Positions 1-4,534 of a stretch of DNA of 5,345 nt are shown in pieces. The stretch lies in contig JBKPBQ010000003.1 in assembly GCA_046726955.1 (NCBI GenBank), positions 1 to 5,345 of the forward strand, given 5' to 3'. This stretch comes from CAVPGH01 sp046726955 (lineage in GTDB: Bacteria > Acidobacteriota > Vicinamibacteria > Fen-336). The position numbers were made by a program, and so were the translations under genes. Below the pieces are notes generated by a model that had not been told where the DNA came from, searched no databases, and was given only the letters and a program-made list of their open reading frames with translations. Position 1 is the first letter of the stretch. The number at the start of each line of letters is the position of its first letter.

Positions 1-50
1 GCGTGGGGGAGGTTGATCTGGACGTAGCGCCGGTAGTCCTCTTCACGCAT
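1..50 (-). CDS. 5' end of a divergent gene, product unknown (partial)
   Basis: On the minus strand an ATG at 50-48 opens a frame that stays open to the left edge and reads MREEDYRRYVQINLPHA, about 17 residues. The codons are nearly all G or C in third position (13 of the 15 after the ATG), as in the clear genes here. A TAGACT hexamer sits 16 nt before the ATG, with the same spacing as the one before the minus-strand gene starting at 4461. There is no recognisable Shine-Dalgarno. The gene is divergent to the M16 peptidase gene and shares a 73-bp intergenic region with it. Too little is visible to name a family. That it is a real gene is an inference from position, promoter-like motif and codon bias. 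Confidence 0.5.
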   Translation of the reverse strand, partial: MREEDYRRYVQINLPH

Positions 51-66
51 GGCGGACCCGCTGCGC

Positions 67-72
67 AGTCTA
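67..72 (-). promoter_or_regulatory. Candidate -10 box (TAGACT) for the divergent partial gene
   Basis: The minus strand reads TAGACT here, four of six matches to TATAAT, followed by 16 nt and then the ATG at 50-48. The octamer TAGACTGC and the 16-nt spacing are identical to those before the gene starting at 4461. No convincing -35 box is visible at 16-18 nt spacing. If transcription starts about 7 nt downstream, the leader would be only about 10 nt. Confidence 0.45.
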
Positions 73-103
73 GCAGGGTCCCGCTCGTCGGCCTCGAGAG
101 GCT

Positions 104-113
104 GTGGTACCTT
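104..113 (+). promoter_or_regulatory. Possible extended -10 for the M16 peptidase gene
   Basis: The sequence TGGTACCTT at 105-113 has the TG of an extended -10 followed by TACCTT, three of six matches to TATAAT. Ten bases separate it from the ATG at 124, so a transcript from it would be leaderless or nearly so. There is no clear -35. The assignment is weak and rests mainly on the expected position in a short divergent region. Confidence 0.2.
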
Positions 114-123
114 GAGCGTTCGC

Positions 124-1380
124 ATGATCGTCAAGGAAATCCTCGAGAACGGCCTCACCCTGCTGACCGAGAGCATGCCCCACGTGCGCAGCGTCGCCAT
201 CGGCGTGTGGCTCAAGAGGGGCAGCCGGCACGAGACGCCCGCGCAGTCCGGCGTCAGCCATTTCATCGAGCACATGGTCTTCAAGGGGACGAAGAACCGC
301 TCCGCGGAGACGATCGCCGCGGAAATGGACTCCATCGGCGGCTACATGGACGCGTTCACGGCGAAGGAGTTCGCGGCCTTCCACCTGAAGGTGCTGGACG
401 AGCACCTGCCGCTCGCGGCGGAGATCCTGGGCGACATCGTCCTCAATCCGTTGTTCGACCCCGTGGAGATGGTCAAGGAGAAGAAGGTCATCTTCGAAGA
501 GATCAACATGGTAGAGGACACCCCGGACGACCTCGTGATGGAGCTCTTCACCGCGGCGTTCTGGCCGGATCATCCGCTGGGGCGCCCCATCCTTGGGACG
601 AAGAAGAGCGTCGCGGGGTTCGAGCGGAAGGACCTCGCCTCCTTCTTCAAGAAGGTCTACCACCCGGGGAACATCGTGATCGCGGCGGCGGGGAACCTGG
701 AGCACGCGCGCACCGTCGAGCTCGTGCGGCGGCACTTCGGCGCCCTCGGCGGGGGGAAGACGCCCGCGAACGGCCATGCTCCCCGAGCGGCGTCCCGCGT
801 CGTCACGCGCGCGAAGAAGGAGCTCGAGCAGGTCCACCTCTGCCTCGGCAGCCGGGCCTACCCGCAGGCCCACGCGGACCGCTACGGCAGCTACATCCTG
901 AACACGGTCCTCGGGGGGAGCATGTCGTCGCGGCTCTTCCAGAACGTGCGCGAGAAGCGGGGGCTCGTGTACTCGATCTCCTCCGGCGTCACGGCCTACT
1001 CGGACGCCGGCATCCTCAGCGTCTACGCGGGGACGAGCCTGGACTCCGTGGAGGAGGTGCTGACGCTCACGCTCGAGGAGATGAAGCGGCTCAAGGGGGA
1101 GCCGCTCCCCGCGGAGGAGCTCCGCCGGGCCAAGGACCACCTCAAGGGCAGCCTCATGCTCTCGCTCGAGAACACGGGCGCGCGCATGAGCCACCTCGCG
1201 CGGCAGGAGATCTACTTCGGCCGGCAGTTCGGCCTCGACGAGATCACCGGCGGGATCGAGGCGGTGAGCGCCGACGACGTGCAGCGCGTGGCCGGCGAGA
1301 TCCTTTCCGGTCCCATGACCGCGAGCGTTCTCGGCAACCTCAAGGGCTGGCGGCCCCGCGCGGCCTTGCTCCGCGTGTAA
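124..1380 (+). CDS. M16 family zinc peptidase (pitrilysin / processing-peptidase type)
   Basis: This 418-residue protein is a single-unit M16B metallopeptidase, the size of the bacterial homologues of the mitochondrial processing peptidase beta subunit. The inverted zinc motif HxxEH is H46-F-I-E49-H50, with the third ligand in the EEI segment (E126, 75 residues after H50) and the family's accessory glutamate at E119. So the N-terminal M16 domain looks catalytically intact. The C-terminal M16_C half contains the conserved SRLFQNVREKRGLVYS stretch (residues 269-284), which contributes to substrate binding in this family. No signal peptide or membrane segment is visible, so it is probably cytoplasmic and degrades peptides or small unfolded proteins, but the substrate is unknown. 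I chose ATG 124 because the protein then begins MIVKEILENGL, as in homologues. The upstream ATG at 49 would add 25 residues lying over the divergent promoter. The AraC-type gene follows after 10 bp, so the two may be co-transcribed. Confidence 0.93.
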   Translation: MIVKEILENGLTLLTESMPHVRSVAIGVWLKRGSRHETPAQSGVSHFIEHMVFKGTKNRSAETIAAEMDSIGGYMDAFTAKEFAAFHLKVLDEHLPLAAEILGDIVLNPLFDPVEMVKEKKVIFEEINMVEDTPDDLVMELFTAAFWPDHPLGRPILGTKKSVAGFERKDLASFFKKVYHPGNIVIAAAGNLEHARTVELVRRHFGALGGGKTPANGHAPRAASRVVTRAKKELEQVHLCLGSRAYPQAHADRYGSYILNTVLGGSMSSRLFQNVREKRGLVYSISSGVTAYSDAGILSVYAGTSLDSVEEVLTLTLEEMKRLKGEPLPAEELRRAKDHLKGSLMLSLENTGARMSHLARQEIYFGRQFGLDEITGGIEAVSADDVQRVAGEILSGPMTASVLGNLKGWRPRAALLRV

Positions 1381-1390
1381 GCTCGCGCGC

Positions 1391-2224
1391 GTGCATTACC
1401 GGGAGCTGCGGCCGCGGCCGCCCCTCGACCGCTTCCTCGAGTGCTTCTGGTTCGCGGACGGCGAGGCGCCGGCGTCGTCGGACAGCCCGCCGGAGCGGAT
1501 CGTCCCCGACGGCTGCCCGGAGATGATCCTCCACCTCGGCGAGCGCTTCGAGCGGGTGGAGGAGAACGGCCGACGGTTGCGGCAACCCCGGTCGTTCCTC
1601 GTCGGCGCGCTCACGCGCCCGCTCCACGTCCAGCCGGCAGGCCGGGTGAGGACGATGGGCCTGCGGTTCAGGCCGTTCGGGCTCTCCGCGTTCGTGAACA
1701 TTCCGTTGCACGAGCTGACGGACGAGACGACCGCGCTCGCGGACATCTGGAAGGGCGCGGTGGGTCACCTCGAGGAAGGTCTGGGAGAGGCACGCACCGA
1801 CGAGGAGAGGGCGAGCAGGGCGGAACGGTTCCTCCTCGAGCATCTGAGCCTGCCGTGTATCGACCCGGGGATCGAGGGATGCGTCCAGACAATCCTCCGC
1901 GCTCGGGGGCAGATGCGGATCGAGCCTCTCGCGCGTCGGATGGGCGTGAGCCTGCGGCAGGTGGAGCGCCGGTTCCGGGACGCGGTCGGCGTGTCGCCCA
2001 AGTTCCTCGCCCGCGTCGTTCGTTTCCAGGAGGTCTTACGGCGTTGCCCGGGCGAGGAGACGTGGATCGACCTCGCCCTCGACTGCGGGTACTACGACCA
2101 GGCCCACCTGCTCCGCGACTTCCGCGACTTCGTCGGCGTCGCCCCGAGGCGCTTCCAGGCGGCGGAGGGCGACCTCGCCCGGCAGTTCACGTCGCCTGCG
2201 CGCCTGGACCGGTTCTTCGGCTGA
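1391..2224 (+). CDS. AraC-family transcriptional regulator with DUF6597-like N-terminal domain
   Basis: This 277-residue protein has two parts. The N-terminal part (about 1-160) shows motifs of the DUF6597 sensor-type domain: a CFW near residue 18, PDGCPEMILHLG at 39-50, SFLVGA at 68-73 and VRTMGLRFRPFG at 86-97. The C-terminal part (about 177-256) is an AraC/XylS double helix-turn-helix. Its first helix-turn-helix lies around LARRMGVSLRQVERRF, and its second ends in the signature CGYYDQAHLLRDFRDFVG followed by P and RRF. It should bind DNA as a regulator; the ligand and target genes cannot be read from the sequence. The GTG start at 1391 gives the usual family beginning (MHYRELRP) but has no Shine-Dalgarno. 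It lies 10 bp after the M16 gene and 64 bp before the DUF6265 gene, which has its own promoter-like motif. Those neighbours are candidate targets only by proximity. Confidence 0.9.
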   Translation: MHYRELRPRPPLDRFLECFWFADGEAPASSDSPPERIVPDGCPEMILHLGERFERVEENGRRLRQPRSFLVGALTRPLHVQPAGRVRTMGLRFRPFGLSAFVNIPLHELTDETTALADIWKGAVGHLEEGLGEARTDEERASRAERFLLEHLSLPCIDPGIEGCVQTILRARGQMRIEPLARRMGVSLRQVERRFRDAVGVSPKFLARVVRFQEVLRRCPGEETWIDLALDCGYYDQAHLLRDFRDFVGVAPRRFQAAEGDLARQFTSPARLDRFFG

Positions 2225-2239
2225 CGCCGTCGCATTTTT
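2218..2239 (+). terminator. Weak candidate terminator after the AraC-type gene
   Basis: A short hairpin, CGGC (2218-2221) with GCCG (2226-2229) and a TGAC loop, overlaps the stop codon. Five bases (2230-2234) separate it from a run of five T (2235-2239). A T-run is rare in DNA this GC-rich, and the position is right for ending the M16-AraC transcript. However, the stem is only 4 bp and is not adjacent to the T-run. Confidence 0.25.
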
Positions 2240-2264
2240 CCAATCCCCTCGCCGAGCGCAGGCC

Positions 2265-2270
2265 TAGACT
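2265..2270 (+). promoter_or_regulatory. Candidate -10 box (TAGACT) for the DUF6265-type gene
   Basis: TAGACT lies 18 nt before the ATG at 2289 and 8 nt before the Shine-Dalgarno, so a transcript starting about 7 nt downstream would just include the ribosome binding site. The same hexamer precedes two other starts in the window. At 17-bp spacing the -35 position reads AATCCC, which is not a consensus match. The AT-rich ATTTTTCCAAT just upstream (2234-2244) may help promoter function. Confidence 0.45.
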
Positions 2271-2278
2271 CGCCGTCC

Positions 2279-2285
2279 AGGAGGT
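2279..2285 (+). promoter_or_regulatory. Perfect Shine-Dalgarno AGGAGGT before the DUF6265-type gene
   Basis: AGGAGGT is fully complementary to the usual 16S rRNA 3' end and ends three bases before ATG 2289, which is slightly closer than typical. It fixes the start of this gene. It stands out because the other five visible starts in the window lack any clear Shine-Dalgarno. Confidence 0.75.
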
Positions 2286-2288
2286 CCC

Positions 2289-2759
2289 ATGAAGCGCTTC
2301 GCCGCCGCTCTCGTCGCCGGTCTCGCCCTCGCCGGCTCGGATCGATCGCGAGCGGCCGGTCCCGAGGTCTCGTCGCTCTCCTGGCTCGCCGGCTCGTGGG
2401 AGGGCAAGGACGCCTCGGGGCTGGAGATGGAGGAGCTCTGGACCGCTCCCAAGGGCGGCGTGCTGCTGGGCGTCCACCGCGACGTGAAGGGAGGCCGCCT
2501 GGCCTCGTTCGAGTTCCTGCGCATCGAGCCCGGTACGGACGGGCTCGTCTACCAGGCGCAGCCCCGCGGCCGGCCGGCCACTGCGTTCCCGCTCAAGGAG
2601 GCGACCGCCACGAAGGTCGTCTTCGAGAACCTGCAGCACGACTTTCCCCAGAGGATTCTCTATTGGACGACGGACGACGGGGCTCTGCACGCGCGGGTCG
2701 AGGGAATGCTGAAAGGCAAGCTCGAGGGCGAGGAGTGGACGTGGAGGCGCGCTCGCTGA
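2289..2759 (+). CDS. Secreted DUF6265-type protein of unknown function
   Basis: This 156-residue protein begins with a Sec signal peptide: KR at 2-3, a hydrophobic stretch at about 4-16, and likely cleavage after the SRA/SRAA around residue 22. The mature part of about 134 residues shows the DUF6265 pattern: LSWLAGSWEG (30-39), EELWTAPKGG (48-57), a central FEFLRIEPGTDGLVYQAQP segment, and VFENLQHDFPQRILYW (111-126). It ends in a Trp-rich EEWTWRR. Alternating short strands with many Gly and Trp suggest a compact beta-rich, lipocalin-like fold, but that is inference. The family has no established biochemical role known to me. The protein should be periplasmic or secreted; no lipobox cysteine is present. 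The start is set by the AGGAGGT at 2279-2285. The gene appears to have its own promoter. Confidence 0.85.
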   Translation: MKRFAAALVAGLALAGSDRSRAAGPEVSSLSWLAGSWEGKDASGLEMEELWTAPKGGVLLGVHRDVKGGRLASFEFLRIEPGTDGLVYQAQPRGRPATAFPLKEATATKVVFENLQHDFPQRILYWTTDDGALHARVEGMLKGKLEGEEWTWRRAR

Positions 2760-2780
2760 GCGACTCGTCCCGGAGCGAGT
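2751..2780 (+). other. Inverted repeat after the DUF6265-type gene, possible weak terminator
   Basis: GCTCGCT (2751-2757) can pair with AGCGAGT (2774-2780), six Watson-Crick pairs plus one G-T, around a 16-nt loop. Competing shorter stems exist inside it: CGCTC with GAGCG at the stop codon, and ACTCG (2763-2767) with CGAGT (2776-2780). There is no T-run after it (AGGAAAG follows), so a role as an intrinsic terminator is doubtful. It could slow or process the transcript between the two genes. Confidence 0.25.
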
Positions 2781-2842
2781 AGGAAAGTAACGCCGCTGGA
2801 TCGTGCTTGTCGGCGCGTGCGCTTCGTGCTCAACTACCCGCC

Positions 2843-3670
2843 GTGAGCCTGCGCTTTCGCGTGCTGGGATCGGGGAGCACGGGCAACGCGACCCTCGTCG
2901 AAGGCGACGGGACTCGCATCCTCGTCGATGCCGGCCTGGGACCCCGGTCGCTCGCGGAGCGCCTGGAGTCGGCACGCGTCGATCCCACGTCTCTCGCCGC
3001 CATCTTCGTCTCGCACGAGCACGGCGACCACGCTCGCGGAGCGGCCGCGTTCTCGGCGAAGTGGGGGGTGAGGCTCTGCGGCTCGCGCGGCACGTACGCG
3101 GCCGCGGGCTTCGGAGCGGAGGACGTCGCGGGCTACGACGTGCTGTCGCCGGGAGAGACCCGGCAGGTGGGGTCGCTCGTCGTCACCGCGATCGCGGTGC
3201 CCCACGACGCGGCGAGCCCGGTCGCTTTCGTGATCGCGTGCAACGGTCACACCTTCGGCCACGCCACGGACCTCGGCCACATCGGCCCGGCGCTGGTTGG
3301 TGCGTTCCGTCGGTGCGACGCCGTCCTCGTCGAGTCGAACTACGATCCCGCAATGCTCCGCGACGGCGATTATCCGTGGTCGATCAAGGAGCGCATCCTC
3401 GGTCCCAACGGCCACCTCTCGAACGCCGATGTCGGCCGGTACCTCGGAGACGGGCTGGGTGAGACGACGTCCACCGTCGTGCTCGCCCACATCTCCCAGA
3501 AGAACAACCACCCGGAGCTCGTGCGCATGACCGCCGAGGAAGTGCTGCGGCGCCGCGGCCGCACCGAAGTCCGGCTGGAGCTCACGGAGGCGGAAGGGAC
3601 GGACTGGATTCCCGTGGGCCGCTCGGGGTCGGAGCCGATGAGAAAAGGCCAGCTCCGGCTCTTCGACTAG
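2843..3670 (+). CDS. YycJ/WalJ-type metallo-beta-lactamase-fold hydrolase with C-terminal clamp-binding-like motif
   Basis: This 275-residue cytoplasmic protein is an MBL-fold hydrolase of the YycJ/WalJ group within the PhnP-like proteins. The N-terminus carries LGSGSTGNA (8-16). The metal motif HxHxDH is H58-E-H60-G-D62-H63. Further ligands are H121 in VPHDA, D143 in ATDLGH and H216 in VLAHISQKNN, so the two-metal site looks complete. The group-specific ESNYDPAML (164-172) and GPNGHLSN (187-194) are present. The protein ends in GQLRLFD, where Q270-L-R-L-F274 fits the sliding-clamp motif QLxLF. Family members have been linked to nucleic-acid hydrolysis, with a proposed 5' exonuclease role in Bacillus mismatch repair; here this is inference. 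GTG 2843 gives the family-like start VSLRFRVLGSG. A TTG at 2807 would add 12 residues. Neither has a Shine-Dalgarno. No mismatch-repair gene is visible nearby. Confidence 0.88.
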   Translation: MSLRFRVLGSGSTGNATLVEGDGTRILVDAGLGPRSLAERLESARVDPTSLAAIFVSHEHGDHARGAAAFSAKWGVRLCGSRGTYAAAGFGAEDVAGYDVLSPGETRQVGSLVVTAIAVPHDAASPVAFVIACNGHTFGHATDLGHIGPALVGAFRRCDAVLVESNYDPAMLRDGDYPWSIKERILGPNGHLSNADVGRYLGDGLGETTSTVVLAHISQKNNHPELVRMTAEEVLRRRGRTEVRLELTEAEGTDWIPVGRSGSEPMRKGQLRLFD

Positions 3671-3682
3671 TCATCGTACAGT

Positions 3683-3707
3683 CGCGCGCTACCGCGAGGC
3701 GCGCGCG
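3683..3707. terminator. GC-rich hairpin between convergent genes, candidate bidirectional terminator
   Basis: CGCGCGC (3683-3689) pairs with GCGCGCG (within 3699-3707) around a loop of about 9-11 nt. The register can slip by two bases. It lies in the 65-bp gap between the convergent hydrolase gene (ends 3670) and the exported-protein gene (ends 3736), which is where a shared terminator is expected. The plus-strand flank GTCTTCAA is only mildly T-rich, and the minus-strand flank has no T-run, so this is a terminator by position and stem strength more than by the full pattern. Confidence 0.45.
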
Positions 3708-3735
3708 TCTTCAACCACACGACTCCGGTTCGTAG

Positions 3736-4461
3736 CTAGCGGGATCTCGAGCGGCCCTTTCCCACCCGGCCGAAGACCCAGCTCGCGAGCAGCAGCAGAG
3801 CCAGGACTCCGAGGACCGCGAGAACGGTGCGCAGGCCCCCGAACGGGCCGCTGCCGGAGCCCGCGGCCGGGTTCACGAGCGCGAACGACTGGGCGAACGC
3901 GCGGAACACCGGAGACTCCTTCGGCGCGTCCGAGTAGTGCTGGAAGGCGTAGACGCGGTCGGCGCCGAGCACGTACCCGGTGAAGTAGATCGTGGTTCCC
4001 GGCGCGGTGATCATCGTGCTCAGGCGGAGCGCGCCCGGGGCCGGCACGTCCGAAGGCTCGGAGCGGGGGTCCACGAGCTCGCGTCGCTGCCCTTCCTGCG
4101 CGGCCCTGATCCGGGCGAGCCAGTCCTCGGCGTACTTCTGGGCGCGGACGCCCGGGGGCGTGACCGTGACCAGGAACCGCTCGCCGGTCCTGAGGTTCCG
4201 GCAGAGATAGCTTCGGCCCGTCGCGTTCGTCGCCGCCTTGTCGCGCAGCCATTCCCACTGCGGGCCGGGAGCCCGCAGGGAGAAGTTCTCCTCGGGCACG
4301 GTCAGGGTCTGCTCGGTGATGTTGGCCGCCGGAACGGCCTCGAACCCTGCATCGACCCCTTGAGCGCTCGCGCGCGCGACCGACAGCGCGACGAGAGCGC
4401 CAGCGACGAGGGCGGTCCTCACCGAGACGCGGGTCGCGGAGACGCGACAGGGCTTTGGCAT
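3736..4461 (-). CDS. Exported protein with C-terminal membrane anchor, unknown function
   Basis: I do not recognise the family of this 241-residue protein. It has a signal peptide (arginines at 6, 11 and 15, hydrophobic core about 16-29, likely cleavage ASA|Q at 33-34). A soluble domain of about 165 residues follows (about 35-200), containing SLRAPGPQWEW, GRSYLCRNLRTGERFLVTVTP, KYAEDWLARIR, TTIYFTGYVLGADRVYAFQHYS and a final FRAFAQSFALV. This layout resembles PsbP/DUF1795-like domains, in which a bound or damaged-substrate region ends in an F..F..SF helix; that is a guess from pattern only. A Gly-rich linker GSGSGPFGG (201-209), one membrane helix (about 210-230) and the basic tail GKGRSRSR follow. 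The expected topology is domain outside the inner membrane and tail inside. ATG 4461 is preferred over an in-frame start at 4623, which would overlap the malic enzyme gene and hide the signal peptide. TAGACT lies 16 nt upstream. Confidence 0.78.
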   Translation of the reverse strand: MPKPCRVSATRVSVRTALVAGALVALSVARASAQGVDAGFEAVPAANITEQTLTVPEENFSLRAPGPQWEWLRDKAATNATGRSYLCRNLRTGERFLVTVTPPGVRAQKYAEDWLARIRAAQEGQRRELVDPRSEPSDVPAPGALRLSTMITAPGTTIYFTGYVLGADRVYAFQHYSDAPKESPVFRAFAQSFALVNPAAGSGSGPFGGLRTVLAVLGVLALLLLASWVFGRVGKGRSRSR

Positions 4462-4477
4462 GGTCAGGGACCGCGGC

Positions 4478-4483
4478 AGTCTA
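4478..4483 (-). promoter_or_regulatory. Candidate -10 box (TAGACT) for the exported-protein gene
   Basis: The minus strand reads TTAGACTGC, with TAGACT ending 16 nt before the ATG at 4461-4459. It matches the element before the gene at the left edge in both sequence (TAGACTGC) and spacing. Its first base is the last base of the inverted repeat at 4483-4519, which therefore covers the -35 region. This gene can thus be transcribed separately from the malic enzyme gene 73 bp upstream. Confidence 0.45.
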
Positions 4484-4519
4484 ACATCGACGGTCGGCAG
4501 AGCCAGCGACCGTGATGTT
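4483..4519. repeat. Long inverted repeat between the malic enzyme and exported-protein genes
   Basis: The left arm AACATCGACGGTCG (4483-4496) pairs with the right arm CGACCGTGATGTT (4507-4519). This gives 13 Watson-Crick pairs with one bulged G at 4489 and a 10-nt loop. It starts 15 bp past the malic enzyme stop and ends on the candidate -10 box of the next gene. It could be the malic enzyme terminator, although no T-run follows, or an operator over the -35 region. Confidence 0.65.
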
Positions 4520-4534
4520 CGATCATGGGCGCGT

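Noticed and set aside
92..103. Small hairpin GCCTC/GAGGC in the divergent region
   Set aside because: Its four to five pairs with a loop of two to four bases are common by chance at this GC content, and it has no clear relation to either start.
49..123. N-terminal extension of the M16 protein from ATG 49
   Set aside because: It would cover the divergent promoter and overlap the ATG of the divergent gene, and the added residues (Ser/Arg-rich) do not look like a signal peptide or a family N-terminus.
3..1526. A 507-residue open frame overlapping the M16 gene in another frame
   Set aside because: Its translation is Arg/Gly/Pro-rich with no domain motifs, as expected for a shadow frame in GC-rich DNA. 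The overlapping frame carries the complete M16 motifs.
2807..2842. TTG 2807 as the start of the MBL-fold hydrolase
   Set aside because: It adds 12 residues without a Shine-Dalgarno or family similarity. GTG 2843 begins directly before the first beta strand, as in homologues. The choice is not fully certain.
2803..3462. A frame of 219 residues over the hydrolase gene, starting at GTG 2803
   Set aside because: The translation is Arg-rich shadow sequence. The MBL motifs are in the frame starting at 2807/2843.
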